Origin: Corynebacterium bovis DSM 20582 = CIP 54.80
Lineage (GTDB): Bacteria > Actinomycetota > Actinomycetes > Mycobacteriales > Mycobacteriaceae
Assembly (NCBI RefSeq): GCF_030408615.1
Contig: NZ_CP047187.1
Coordinates: 558,001 to 622,000 of the forward strand
Length of the DNA: 64,000 nt
Direction: 5' to 3'
Shown here: piece after piece, positions 46,051 through 55,419 of the stretch
Numbering within the stretch: the stretch's first letter is position 1
How the letters are laid out: each line of letters opens with the position of its first letter
Position numbers and translations under genes: made by a program
The notes under the pieces: model-generated
What the model saw: the letters and a program-made list of their open reading frames with translations, nothing else
Database searches by the model: none
What the model was told of the DNA's origin: nothing

Positions 46051-49000
46051 ATGGCAGGCTTCTCGAACGCTGCCCCGCTCAGGTGGTCGCAGCTGGAACG
46101 GATCCTCTCCGGTGAGGGGGCCGGGACCCTCGTTCCCGGTGGGGTCGCGGGTCGCCGGGCGGGGTCCGGCGCGGTGCGGGGTGGTGGGGGTGAGGGGGAC
46201 GACGTACCCCTCACCCCGGCGGTGACGTGCGCGCATCCGGCGGCGGAGCTCCATGCGGCCGGCTCCTACAGTTTCCTCCGCGGGGCCAGTGACCCGGAGG
46301 AGTACGTCGCGGCGGCGGCCGAGCTCGGCGTGACGGTCCTCTGTCTCATGGACCGGGACGGGTTCTACGGCGCCGCCCGCACCGCGGTCGCGGCGGCGGA
46401 GGCGGGCGTGGGGACCGTCTTCGGTGTCGAACTGTCGGTCGACGGGACCGGTGACCCGCCGCTGACGGTGATCTGCCGGGGACAGGAAGGCTACCGCAGG
46501 GCCTCCCGCGCGGTCACGGCGGCGAAGATGGCCGTCCGGGACAAGGACGGGGCGGTCTACCCGCCGTTGGAGGAGCTCGCCGTGCAGGCGGGGGGGCACT
46601 GGACGGTCGTCGTCGACCCCTCCTGGGCAGGGCGGGCGGACCGGCTCGTCGAGCTCTTCGGTGCGGACCGGTGCGTCGTCGAGCTCCGGCAGACGATGGA
46701 CCCGGCGGACGTGGACGACAACGCCACGCTGCACGCCGTCGCCGGGCGCCTCGGGCTCCGCGAGATCGTGACGGCCCTGCCGACGTGCGCGTCACCGGGG
46801 CGGGCGCGGCTCTCCGCCGCGAAGACCGCGCTGCACGTCCGCGAGGACGTCGGGGCGGCCTCCCCGCGGACCCACCCGGCGGGCGGGTCGTGGCTGCGGT
46901 CCGGGGAGGAGCTCCTCGCGCTCGCCGGGGACTGCGCGTGGCTGCGGGACGCCGTCGGGGCGACGGTCGCGCTCGCGGAGGAGTGCGCGTTCACCCTCGA
47001 CCTCGTCGCGCCCGGGCTGCCGCGGCTGCCCGTGCCGGACGGCAGCACGGAGGCCGACCGGCTGCGGGAGCTCACGGAGGCCGGGGCGCGGGAACGCTAC
47101 GGCACCCGGGAGGACGCGCCGCGGGCGTGGGCCGTCATCGACAGGGAACTCGGGGTCATCGGTGACCTGGGCTTCCCCGGGTACTTCCTCATCGTCCACG
47201 ACATCGTGCACTTCTGCCACGAGTCCGGGATCCTGTGCCAGGGCCGGGGGTCGGCGGCGAACTCGGCGGTGTGCTTCGCCCTCGGGGTGACGAACGTCGA
47301 CGCCGTCGCGGCCGGGCTGCTCTTCGAACGGTTCCTCTCCCCGGAGCGGGACGGGCCGCCGGACATCGACCTCGACATCGAGTCCGGGCGGCGGGAGGAG
47401 GTCATCCAGTACGTCTACCGGCGGTACGGGCGGGACAACGCCGCGCAGGTCGCCAACGTCATCACCTACCGGCGGAAGGCGGCGCTCCGCGACGCCGGCC
47501 GGGCGCTGGGCTACGACCAGGGCCGGATCGACGGCTGGACGCGGGCGCTCGCGGAGGGCGGCGGGCGCGCCGGCCGCGGTGGCCGGGATGGCGGTGCCGG
47601 GCGGGATGGCGGTGCCGGTCACGACCCCGGGGCCGTGCCGGAGCAGGTGCTCGCCCTCGCGGACCAGCTGCGGGGGCAACCCCGGCACCTGGGCATCCAC
47701 TCCGGGGGCATGGTCATCTGCGACCGGCCGATCGCCGACGTCGTCCCCACCGAGTGGGCGCGGATGGAGGACCGGTCCGTCGTCCAGTGGGACAAGGACG
47801 ACTGCGCCGCCGTCGGCCTGGTGAAGTTCGACCTGCTGGGCCTGGGGATGCTCGAGGTCCTGCACCACGCCGTCGACCTCGTCGAGGAGCACCGTGGACG
47901 CCGCGTCGACCTGTGGCGGCTCACCCCGGACGACCCCGGGGTCTACGAGATGCTGTGCCGCGGCGACGCCGTCGGGGTGTTCCAGGTCGAGTCCCGGGCC
48001 CAGCTGGCGACGCTCCCGCGCCTCCGCCCGCGGCGGTTCTTCGACCTCGTCGTCGAGGTCGCGCTCATCCGGCCCGGGCCGATCCAGGGCGGGTCCGTGC
48101 ACCCGTACATCCGGCGGCGCAACGGGAAGGAACCCGTCACCTACGACCACCCGTGCCTCCGCCCCGCGCTGGAGAAGACCCTCGGCGTGCCGCTGTTCCA
48201 GGAGCAGCTCATGCAGCTCGTCGTCGACGCCGCCGGGTTCACCCCCGCCGAGGCGGACTCGCTGCGCCGGGCGATGGGCTCCAAACGCTCACCGGAGAAG
48301 ATGGCCCGGCTGCGCGGCCGGTTCTACGACGGGCTCCGGCGGGAACACGGCATCACCGGGTCGGTCGCCGACGGGCTGTGGGACCGGATCGTCGCCTTCG
48401 CCAGCTACGGGTTCCCGGAGTCGCACGCCCAGTCCTTCGCCTCGCTCGTGTACTTCTCCGCGTGGTTCAAGTACCACTACCCGGCGGAGTTCTGCGTGGC
48501 GCTGCTGCGCTCCCAGCCGATGGGCTTCTACTCGCCGCAGTCCCTCGTCGCCGACGCCCGGCGGCACGGCGTCACGATCCTGCCCGTCGACGTCAACGCC
48601 TCCGCCGTCGAGGCGGACGTCGAACGGCCCGGCGGCGCGGCGACCGGCCCGGGGGCGGACCCCGGGGCGATCCGGCTCGGCCTCGGCTCCGTGCGGGGCC
48701 TCGGGGACCCCGCGGCCGCACGGATCGTCGCCGCCCGGGAACGCATCGGCCGGTTCGCCCAGGTCACGGACCTGGCGCGGGAGGCCGACCTCGGGGTGGC
48801 GGCGGTGGAACGGCTCGCCCGGGCCGGGGCGTTGGACTCGCTCGGCCTCGACCGGCGCCAGGCCGTGTGGGTCGCGGGGACGGCGGCGACGGAACGCCCC
48901 GGGATGCTGCCCGGGACCTCCGGGTGCACGGCCCCGGCCCTGCCGGGGATGAGCGCCATCGACCTCGCCGTCGCCGACGTCGCGGCGACCGGGGTCACCG

Positions 49001-49371
49001 CCGACGGTCACCCCGTGCGGCTCCTCCGGGAGCACCTCGACCGGCGGGGCGTCGTCCCCGCCGCGCGGCTCACCGCCGTCGAGGACGGGCGGCGGATCCG
49101 CGTCGCCGGGGTCGTCACCCACCGGCAGCGGCCGCACACCGCCAGCGGCGTCATCTTCCTCGGCCTCGAGGACGAGACCGGACTCGCGAACATCATGGTG
49201 AGCCCGGGACTGTGGCGGCGGTGCCGGGCCACGGGGACCGTCGTCGTCCGGGGCATCGTGGAGAACGCCTCCGGGGCGGCGACCGTCCGCGCCGACCTCA
49301 TCGAACCGCTCGACATCGCGGGCGTGCCCGGACTCCGGGCGATCAGCGGCCCCTCCCGGGACTTCAGGTGA
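46051..49371 (+). CDS. dnaE2: Error-prone DNA polymerase DnaE2 (ImuC)
   Basis: 1106 residues, C-family polymerase for SOS mutagenesis. Catalytic PDIDLDIESGRREEV (Asp pair near 440), VANVITYRRKAALRDAGRALG, FPESHAQSFASLVYFSAW and a C-terminal OB domain (RIRVAGVVTHRQRPHTASG). The PHP domain at the N-terminus has lost metal ligands: ELHAAGSYSFLRG and LMDRDGFYG where relatives have HAHSxYSxLDG-like and TDHDG-like motifs. A Gly/Arg-rich insertion lies near 505-530. N-terminal 45 residues are low complexity. SOS box upstream. Its 3' end overlaps the convergent lipase gene by 8 bp. Confidence 0.95.
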   Translation: MAGFSNAAPLRWSQLERILSGEGAGTLVPGGVAGRRAGSGAVRGGGGEGDDVPLTPAVTCAHPAAELHAAGSYSFLRGASDPEEYVAAAAELGVTVLCLMDRDGFYGAARTAVAAAEAGVGTVFGVELSVDGTGDPPLTVICRGQEGYRRASRAVTAAKMAVRDKDGAVYPPLEELAVQAGGHWTVVVDPSWAGRADRLVELFGADRCVVELRQTMDPADVDDNATLHAVAGRLGLREIVTALPTCASPGRARLSAAKTALHVREDVGAASPRTHPAGGSWLRSGEELLALAGDCAWLRDAVGATVALAEECAFTLDLVAPGLPRLPVPDGSTEADRLRELTEAGARERYGTREDAPRAWAVIDRELGVIGDLGFPGYFLIVHDIVHFCHESGILCQGRGSAANSAVCFALGVTNVDAVAAGLLFERFLSPERDGPPDIDLDIESGRREEVIQYVYRRYGRDNAAQVANVITYRRKAALRDAGRALGYDQGRIDGWTRALAEGGGRAGRGGRDGGAGRDGGAGHDPGAVPEQVLALADQLRGQPRHLGIHSGGMVICDRPIADVVPTEWARMEDRSVVQWDKDDCAAVGLVKFDLLGLGMLEVLHHAVDLVEEHRGRRVDLWRLTPDDPGVYEMLCRGDAVGVFQVESRAQLATLPRLRPRRFFDLVVEVALIRPGPIQGGSVHPYIRRRNGKEPVTYDHPCLRPALEKTLGVPLFQEQLMQLVVDAAGFTPAEADSLRRAMGSKRSPEKMARLRGRFYDGLRREHGITGSVADGLWDRIVAFASYGFPESHAQSFASLVYFSAWFKYHYPAEFCVALLRSQPMGFYSPQSLVADARRHGVTILPVDVNASAVEADVERPGGAATGPGADPGAIRLGLGSVRGLGDPAAARIVAARERIGRFAQVTDLAREADLGVAAVERLARAGALDSLGLDRRQAVWVAGTAATERPGMLPGTSGCTAPALPGMSAIDLAVADVAATGVTADGHPVRLLREHLDRRGVVPAARLTAVEDGRRIRVAGVVTHRQRPHTASGVIFLGLEDETGLANIMVSPGLWRRCRATGTVVVRGIVENASGAATVRADLIEPLDIAGVPGLRAISGPSRDFR

Positions 49372-50779
49372 GCTCGCCGCACGACGACGGGGCCGGCACG
49401 TCCCGGAACCGGTCGAGCATGTACGCGAAGGACTGCGGCAGGTTCGTCACCAACGGCACCGCGTGGTTGAGCGACGACCCCGGCAGCACCGACGGCATCG
49501 GGTCCGCGGTGAACTGCACCGTCGCCCCCTGCTCGCAGTACTCCCGGGCCAACTCCCGGGCCTGGTCGAACGGGATCGTGTCGTCGTTGACGGCGTTGAG
49601 GATGAGCACCGGCCCCGACACCGGGCGGGTGCCCAGCATCTGGGCGGCCACGATCCCCGAGAGCGTCGGGTCGTTGTCCACGATCTCGCCGAAGCTCTCA
49701 CCGGTCTTCGTCAACGACCGGGAGCTCGTGAACCCCCACGTCGCGACGGAGTCCGTGATGCACCGGTTCGGCGTGTCCGCGAGGAACCGCTTGCCACGCT
49801 CGTTGAAGTGCACGTCGACCAGCGGCGCGAGATCCGGGTGCCGCTCCAGCTGCCCGGCGAGCGTGTACCCGATGACCCCGGCGATGGCGTTGCCGTCCAC
49901 CGCCTCCAGCACCCGGCGGAGATTCGCCGGCGGGGCACCCGCGTACGTCCCCTTCACCGTGAGCTCGGGCGCGTACGACGCCGCCAGCTCGGCGGCCGCC
50001 GCCACCGCCCCGCCACCCTGGGAGTACCCGTAGAAACCCACCGGCGAATCCGCCGGTTGGCCGTCGAGCGCCAGGGCCGCCCGGGCGGCGTCGAGCACCG
50101 CCCGACCCTCCTCGACCGTGTCGACGTACGTGTGCTGACCCGGGGTGCCCAGGCCGATGTAGTCCGTGACGACGACCCGCATCCCCAGCACACTCGCGAG
50201 CTGGTAGAAGGGGATCTCGTAGTTGACGTTCACCGCGCCGACCGCCGGGTCGCCGCCGACCGTCTGGAGGACCGAGCGCGACGGGGCGCACGAGTCCCCG
50301 CCACCGCGCGTCCCCGGGGCGAACACGATCGTCGGCACCGGACCCGGCCCCGACCACGGGGTCGTCGGCTCGATGACGACACCGCTCACCGCCACCGGCA
50401 CACCGTCCTCCCGGGTCGACGTGTACAGCATCGACCGGGCCTGACCCGGACCCGGCACACCCGCCAGGTCCAGCAGCTGCGGGGCGGGACGCGACCGGAT
50501 CACCGCGCCGGGGGTCGGCGGCAACTCCGCCGGCGGGGTGTAGAAGGGGTCGTCCGTCGAACTGAGGACAGGGCCCGACGGCAGGGCCGGCAGCCCCGGC
50601 ACCGCCGGCACGCCCGGCAGGGACCCGGCCGGCGGCGCGGGCACCGCCGCGCCGGCCGAGGCCGGGGCGGTGGCGGCGACCGCACCCGCGAGGGTGAGGG
50701 CGAGAACGGAGGTGACCACGGAACGCAGGAGACCGGTGGGACGGCGTGAGCCACGCGCCGGCGGTTGAGTTGTTTTCAT
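49364..50779 (-). CDS. Secretory lipase (LIP family)
   Basis: 471 residues. Sec signal peptide (basic start, then SVVTSVLALTLAGAVAATAP, AxA site near 45), a Pro-rich linker, then the LIP-family alpha/beta hydrolase: FAPGTRGGGDSCAPS, nucleophile Ser in GFYGYSQGGGA, LILNAVNDDTIPFDQA (acid) and a late His (SLNHAVP). Two Cys pairs may form disulfides. ATG at 50779, 6 nt after TACGGT (leaderless). Exported triacylglycerol/ester lipase; lipid scavenging fits a lipophilic lifestyle, but that is inference. Confidence 0.9.
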   Translation of the reverse strand: MKTTQPPARGSRRPTGLLRSVVTSVLALTLAGAVAATAPASAGAAVPAPPAGSLPGVPAVPGLPALPSGPVLSSTDDPFYTPPAELPPTPGAVIRSRPAPQLLDLAGVPGPGQARSMLYTSTREDGVPVAVSGVVIEPTTPWSGPGPVPTIVFAPGTRGGGDSCAPSRSVLQTVGGDPAVGAVNVNYEIPFYQLASVLGMRVVVTDYIGLGTPGQHTYVDTVEEGRAVLDAARAALALDGQPADSPVGFYGYSQGGGAVAAAAELAASYAPELTVKGTYAGAPPANLRRVLEAVDGNAIAGVIGYTLAGQLERHPDLAPLVDVHFNERGKRFLADTPNRCITDSVATWGFTSSRSLTKTGESFGEIVDNDPTLSGIVAAQMLGTRPVSGPVLILNAVNDDTIPFDQARELAREYCEQGATVQFTADPMPSVLPGSSLNHAVPLVTNLPQSFAYMLDRFRDVPAPSSCGELT

Positions 50780-50785
50780 GGTGAA

Positions 50786-50791
50786 ACCGTA
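50786..50791 (-). promoter_or_regulatory. -10 box of the lipase gene (leaderless)
   Basis: TACGGT on the minus strand, 6 nt before the ATG. Confidence 0.45.
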
Positions 50792-50960
50792 GGCCGGTGC
50801 ACGGTCCTGCGGGCCGGATTCGGAACATCCGTCATATCCGGCATTCCGGATTCGTACTATTCCCCTCCCGGGACGCCCCGCCGCCGTGCCGACCGGCGCT
50901 GTCGCGGGTCGCCCCGCCGCCGCACCGACCAGTGTTTTCCCGGGTCAGACCGCCCGCCGG

Positions 50961-50989
50961 TTGACGCCCGCCCCACCGACCCCTAGAAA
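50961..50989 (+). promoter_or_regulatory. Promoter of the esterase gene
   Basis: TTGACG (50961-50966), 17 nt, TAGAAA (50984-50989), then 6 nt to the GTG: the most complete leaderless promoter in the window. An AT-richer stretch at 50820-50870 upstream contains CGGATTC/CCGGATTCG repeats. Confidence 0.6.
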
Positions 50990-50995
50990 TGTCGT

Positions 50996-52012
50996 GTGAT
51001 CTCACCATTCCGGGCTGCGGCCGTGTCGTGCGTGGCCGTGCTCGTCGCGGCGTGCGCCGGCGTCAGCGCCCAACGGATCATCGGTGAGAGTGACGCCGAG
51101 TACATCGCGAGCCACAGCGTGACGGAGTCAGGGGTGTTCGTCGGTGGGGCGGCGTCGACCCCCGACCGGGACACCACCGGCGCGGGGGAGGGGGCCGGCG
51201 ACCTCGAACCCGTCCCCGACCGGCCCCCGTTCGCCGACGCCCCGACCCCCGGCACGACCCGCACGGTGACCTTCACCTCCTCCGGCGTGACCCGCACCGC
51301 GCGCATCACCGTCCCCGCGGACTACGACCCGGCCCGCCCGCTGCCCGTGCTCGTGTCCTTCCACGGCTGGAAGGAGACCGCGGACTCCATGGAGCGCTAC
51401 ACCGGCTTCGACGCGCTCCCCGCGATCGTCGTCTACGGCCAGGGCATCGAGAACGCCTGGGAGGGCGCGCCCTACGCCCGGACGAACGACGGGCAGGACC
51501 TCCGCTACGTGCTCGACCTCCTCGGCGGCCTGCGGTCCACCTTCACCGTCGACCCCGCGCGGATCTACGCCGCCGGCATGTCCAACGGCGGCGGCTTCGC
51601 CCTGAAGCTCGCCTGTCAGCGCCCGGACCTCTTCGCCGGCGTCGCGTCCGTCTCCGGGGCGTACTACCCGCGGACCCGGCCGCCGTGCGCCCCGCAGGCC
51701 GTGCCGGTGCTGGAGATCCACGGGGCGAAGGACACGTGGATCAGGTACGACGGCGGGGTCCGGCACGGGGAGGAGTACGCGGGGCCCGTCGCGGTGCTCA
51801 CGGCCCTCGCGCGCCGGAACGGGGGTGCGACGACGCCGGTGACGACGAAGGTCAACGACGGTGTGCTGCGGCTGACGTGGGCCGGCGACAGTCCGGTCGA
51901 CCACCTGCGCGTCGCGGCGACCGGGCACGTGTGGCCCCGGACGGCGGACATCGACGCCACGCAGGCGGTGTGGGGGTTCCTCCGGGCGCAGGCGCGCCCT
52001 GACCGCCCCTGA
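50996..52012 (+). CDS. PHB-depolymerase/LpqC-type esterase, probable lipoprotein
   Basis: 338 residues. N-terminal hydrophobic segment with lipobox-like LVAAC (Cys near 20). An Asp/Gly/Pro-rich linker precedes the catalytic domain: VLVSFHGWKETADSM (oxyanion), nucleophile Ser in YAAGMSNGGGFALKLACQ, EIHGAKDTWIRYDG (Asp) and ATGHVWP (His). Resembles the mycobacterial LpqC/feruloyl-esterase-like group. Substrate unknown; surface-located esterase. Confidence 0.82.
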   Translation: MISPFRAAAVSCVAVLVAACAGVSAQRIIGESDAEYIASHSVTESGVFVGGAASTPDRDTTGAGEGAGDLEPVPDRPPFADAPTPGTTRTVTFTSSGVTRTARITVPADYDPARPLPVLVSFHGWKETADSMERYTGFDALPAIVVYGQGIENAWEGAPYARTNDGQDLRYVLDLLGGLRSTFTVDPARIYAAGMSNGGGFALKLACQRPDLFAGVASVSGAYYPRTRPPCAPQAVPVLEIHGAKDTWIRYDGGVRHGEEYAGPVAVLTALARRNGGATTPVTTKVNDGVLRLTWAGDSPVDHLRVAATGHVWPRTADIDATQAVWGFLRAQARPDRP

Positions 52013-52130
52013 CCAGCGCGGAACCGCCCCCGACCACGCCGCCCCCGACCGCGCCGCTGACCGGCCGCCCCGCCCGCCCCTGACCAGCGCGGCACCGCCC
52101 GGCCCCTCCCGACGGGACCGTGACGGGTGG
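52005..52130 (+). repeat. Repeats after the esterase stop
   Basis: CGCCCCTGACCAGCGCGG occurs at the stop codon and again near 52075, with CCCCCGACC/GCGCCGCTGACC variants between. Confidence 0.75.
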
Positions 52131-52136
52131 TAGGAT
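52131..52136 (+). promoter_or_regulatory. -10 box of the TPP-riboswitch operon
   Basis: TAGGAT just before the aptamer; no clear -35. Confidence 0.45.
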
Positions 52137-52137
52137 T

Positions 52138-52236
52138 CCCGGGCGCGGGAGCCTCCGGGCTGAGAGGGACGACTGTGGACACGCCACCGTCGGCCGACCG
52201 TCTGAACCTGATCCGGGTCATGCCGGCGAGAGGGAG
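52138..52236 (+). promoter_or_regulatory. TPP riboswitch (THI element)
   Basis: Contains the conserved GGGCTGAGAGGGAC and CTGAACCTGATCCGGGTCAT blocks, followed by GCCGGCGAGAGGGAG. An extra P3 stem (CGACTGTGG / CCACCGTCG) lies between. The 3' strand of P1 includes the AGGGAG that serves as ribosome-binding site 9 nt before ykoE, so control is probably by hiding the ribosome-binding site when TPP is bound. Confidence 0.95.
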
Positions 52237-52245
52237 TGAAGTATC

Positions 52246-52812
52246 GTGCGCGTCGTCGACGTGGTCATCACCGCCGTCCTGGGGGTGGCGTTCGGTGTGC
52301 TGTTCTCCGTGTGGAACTACACCGGGGGAGCGGCATTCGGGGTCTTCGAGGCCGTGACCCCGGGTTTCGGGGGGATCATCACGGGCATCTGGCTGCTCGG
52401 CGGGGTCGTCGGCGGGCTCGTCGTCCGCCGCCCCGGGGCGGCCCTCGCGGTCGAGGTCATCGCCGCCGTGGTCTCCATGGTGCCCGGCAACCAGTGGGGC
52501 ATCTCGACGGTGTACTCCGGCATCGCCCAGGGCCTCGGCGCGGAGCTCGCCTTCGCCCTCACGCTCTACCGCCGGGGGAGCATGCCCACGGCGGTCCTCG
52601 CCGGGGTGCTGGCCGCGGTCGTGGAGTTCGCCCTCGAACTCGTGACCTCCGGGAACCTCGCGCGGACCCTGGGCTACAACCTCACCTACCTCGGCTGCAT
52701 GGTCGTGTCCGGGGCGGTGCTCGCCGGGGTGCTCGGCCACGTCCTCGTCGGGGCGCTCGCCCGGACCGGGGCGCTGGACGCCTTCCCCGCCGGCCGGGCC
52801 CGCCGCGTATGA
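52246..52812 (+). CDS. ykoE: Thiamine/HMP ECF transporter S component YkoE
   Basis: 188 residues, about five to six membrane helices; NQWGISTVYSGIAQGLGAE is the family signature region. Substrate-binding subunit for thiamine or its pyrimidine precursor. GTG start placed behind the TPP riboswitch. Overlaps ykoD by 4 bp (ATGA). Confidence 0.92.
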   Translation: MRVVDVVITAVLGVAFGVLFSVWNYTGGAAFGVFEAVTPGFGGIITGIWLLGGVVGGLVVRRPGAALAVEVIAAVVSMVPGNQWGISTVYSGIAQGLGAELAFALTLYRRGSMPTAVLAGVLAAVVEFALELVTSGNLARTLGYNLTYLGCMVVSGAVLAGVLGHVLVGALARTGALDAFPAGRARRV

Positions 52813-54167
52813 CGGGTGGGACGACGGGCGGCGGGGCCGCCGTCACGCTCCGGGACGTCGGGTGGCGACCGGCCGGCCGGCAGGAGCCCACGTTGCGCGG
52901 CGTCGACCTCACCGTCGCCCCCGGTGAGCGCATCCTCCTCCTCGGGCCCTCGGGCGCCGGGAAGTCCACGCTCCTCGCCGCCCTCGCCGGGGTCCTCGGC
53001 GACGGCGAGGCGACCGGCGAGCTCGACGTCCCCGCGCGGGCCGGGCTCGTCCTCCAGGACCCGGACTCGCAGGTCCTCGCCGCGCGGGTGGGGGACGACG
53101 TCGCGTTCGGGTGTGAGAACCTCCGCGTCCCCCGGGACGAGATCCACCGCCGGGTCCCCGAGGCCCTCCGCGCCGTCGGCCTCGGCGCGTGGGACGACCC
53201 CACGGACACGCTCTCCGGCGGGCAGAAGCAGCGGCTCGCCCTCGCCGGGGTCCTCGCGATGCGCCCCGGCCTGCTGCTCCTCGACGAACCGACGGCGAAC
53301 ATCGACCCGGCCGGGGTGCGTGACCTCCGCGACGCGGTCGCCCGCGTCCTCGACATGACGGGGGCGACGTTCATCGTCGTCGAACACCGCGTGGAGGTGT
53401 GGCAGGGCCTCGTCGACCGCGCCGTCGTGCTCGGGGCGGACGGCCGGGTCGTCGCGGACGGGCCCGTCGACGACGTCCTCGCCGACCACAGCCTCACCGA
53501 CCTGGGTGTGTGGGTGCCCGGCGTCCCCCTCGACCTGCCGGCCCCGCCGGACCCGCCGACGCGCGGGCCGGTCGTGTCCGCCCGCGACCTCACCGTCGGG
53601 TGGGACCGCCCCGTGCTCGGGCACGTGGACCTCGACGTGCCGGTCGGGGCGACGAGCCTCGTCGGGCCGAACGGGCAGGGCAAGTCCACCCTCGCGCTGA
53701 CCCTCGCGGGGCTGCTCCGGCCGCTGGAGGGCGACGTCGTCACCCCCTGGGGGCCTCCCCACCGCCTGCGCAGCCGGGAGCTCGTGCGGCACATCGGCTA
53801 CGTGTTCCAGGACCCCGAGCACCAGTTCATCGCGCGGACCGTGCGCGACGAACTCGGCGACCGGGCCGACGACCTGCTGCCCGCGCTCGGGCTGGAGCAC
53901 CTCGCCGCGGCGAACCCGTTCACCCTCTCCGGCGGGGAGAAGCGGCGGCTGTCCGTGGCGACGGCCCTGGTCGGCGACCCGCAGCTCGTCATCCTCGACG
54001 AGCCGACGTTCGGCCAGGACCGCACGACGTTCCGGGCCCTCGTCACGCTGCTGCACGACCTCGTCCGGCGGGGCACGGCCGTCCTGTCCGTCACCCACGA
54101 CGCCGACTTCGCCGCGGCGATGGGCGGGCGCACCGTCGAGGCCCGGGAGGGGGTGGTCCGGTGCTGA
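52809..54167 (+). CDS. ykoD: ECF transporter ATPase YkoD (two ABC domains)
   Basis: 452 residues with duplicated ABC domains. Domain 1: [36 protein letters not shown]. Domain 2: GPNGQGKSTLAL, LSGGEKRRLSVATAL, VILDEPTFGQD, VTHDAD. Both look active. The start at 52809 gives the ATGA overlap with ykoE; the longer frame from 52236 is a shadow. Confidence 0.94.
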   Translation: MTGGTTGGGAAVTLRDVGWRPAGRQEPTLRGVDLTVAPGERILLLGPSGAGKSTLLAALAGVLGDGEATGELDVPARAGLVLQDPDSQVLAARVGDDVAFGCENLRVPRDEIHRRVPEALRAVGLGAWDDPTDTLSGGQKQRLALAGVLAMRPGLLLLDEPTANIDPAGVRDLRDAVARVLDMTGATFIVVEHRVEVWQGLVDRAVVLGADGRVVADGPVDDVLADHSLTDLGVWVPGVPLDLPAPPDPPTRGPVVSARDLTVGWDRPVLGHVDLDVPVGATSLVGPNGQGKSTLALTLAGLLRPLEGDVVTPWGPPHRLRSRELVRHIGYVFQDPEHQFIARTVRDELGDRADDLLPALGLEHLAAANPFTLSGGEKRRLSVATALVGDPQLVILDEPTFGQDRTTFRALVTLLHDLVRRGTAVLSVTHDADFAAAMGGRTVEAREGVVRC

Positions 54168-54910
54168 CCCGGGTCGACCCCACGACGCGCCTCGCCGCGC
54201 TCGCCCTCCTCACCACCCCGCTGCTCCTGTCCGTCGACGTCACCTCCGCGGCCGTCGCCCTCGTCCTCGAACTCCTGCTCACCCCCCTGTGCCGGCACCC
54301 GCGCGTGCTCCGCGGCGCGTGGCCCCTGCTGCTGCTCGCCCCGCTCGCCGGGGTGTCGATGCTCCTCTACGGCCGGCCCGGCGGCGAGGTCTACGCCGAC
54401 CTCGGCCCCGTGACCGTCACGTCCCACTCGGTGTCCCTCGCGTGCGCGGTGACGGTGCGGGTCCTCGCCGTGGGGGTGCCGTCGATCGTCCTGCTCGGGG
54501 GGATCGACGCCACCCGCCTCGGCGACGGCCTGGCCCAGCTGTGGCGGTTGCCCGCCCGGCCCGTGCTGGGGGCGATCGCCGGGGCGCGGCTCATGGGCCT
54601 GTTCCGGCGGGACTGGGACGCGCTGAGCCGGGCACGCCGGGCGCGGGGTGTCGGCGACGGGCGGCTCGCCCGGATCGTGCCCGTCGGGCAGGCGTTCTCC
54701 CTGCTCGTGCTCGCGCTGCGCCGGGGGACGAAACTCGCGACCGCGATGGAGGCCCGGGGGTTCCACGGCGGGCCGCGGACGTGGGCGCGTCCCGCCCGGT
54801 GGACGGGGTGGGACGCGGTCCTCGCCGTCGGGTCCCTCGCCGTGGCGCTGGTGGCGCTCGCGGTGTCCGTGGCGACGGGGGACTTCCGGTTCCTCGGGGT
54901 CACCGGGTGA
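54161..54910 (+). CDS. ykoC: ECF transporter T component YkoC
   Basis: 249 residues. Membrane helices in the N-terminal half and the two Ala-Arg-Gly-type coupling motifs (ALSRARRARGVG and TAMEARGFHGG) that contact the ATPase. GTG start overlaps the ykoD end by 7 bp and the stop overlaps the next gene by 4 bp. Confidence 0.92.
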   Translation: MLTRVDPTTRLAALALLTTPLLLSVDVTSAAVALVLELLLTPLCRHPRVLRGAWPLLLLAPLAGVSMLLYGRPGGEVYADLGPVTVTSHSVSLACAVTVRVLAVGVPSIVLLGGIDATRLGDGLAQLWRLPARPVLGAIAGARLMGLFRRDWDALSRARRARGVGDGRLARIVPVGQAFSLLVLALRRGTKLATAMEARGFHGGPRTWARPARWTGWDAVLAVGSLAVALVALAVSVATGDFRFLGVTG

Positions 54911-55419
54911 CCGGGGTCGGGGTCGGTGCCGGGTTCGGCGGGCCGGTGCCGCCGGTGACGGTGCTCGTCGACGGCCGGTCGGGGGCCGGGAAGACGACGC
55001 TGTCCGGGCGGATCCGGGGGGCGGTCGTCGTCCACCTCGACGACCTCTACCCCGGGTGGGCGGGCCTGGCCGCGGCGGGTGACATCGTCGCGGCGCACGT
55101 GCTCGACCCCGTCGCGCCGGGCTACCGCCGGTGGGACTGGTCGGCGGGGCGGCCCGGGGAGTGGGTCGCGCTGGACCCGGGGGCGGACCTCGTCGTCGAG
55201 GGGTGTGGGGCGGTGACGGGGGCGACGCTCACCGCTGCGCGGCGCCGGTCCGGTGACCGGGTGCTGACCGTCGACGTGACCGGGCCGGAGGGGCTGCGCC
55301 GCCGCCGGGCGCTCGACCGCGACCCCGGGTTCGCCGCGTTCTGGGACCTGTGGGCGCTCCAGGAGCTGCGGCACCGGAGGACGATGCCGGAGCCGGACCT
55401 GCGCCTGACGTGCCGGTGA
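54907..55419 (+). CDS. P-loop kinase-like protein in the thiamine operon
   Basis: 170 residues. Walker A DGRSGAGKTTLS near 22-33, HLDDLYPGW like the DxD region of uridine-kinase-type enzymes, GADLVVEGCGAV and a C-terminal Arg-rich lid (RRRRALDRDP). Fourth gene of the TPP-controlled operon (GTGA overlap with ykoC), so a role in phosphorylating imported thiamine or a precursor is conceivable; a generic nucleoside-kinase-like function is the alternative. Confidence 0.8.
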   Translation: MTGVGVGAGFGGPVPPVTVLVDGRSGAGKTTLSGRIRGAVVVHLDDLYPGWAGLAAAGDIVAAHVLDPVAPGYRRWDWSAGRPGEWVALDPGADLVVEGCGAVTGATLTAARRRSGDRVLTVDVTGPEGLRRRRALDRDPGFAAFWDLWALQELRHRRTMPEPDLRLTCR

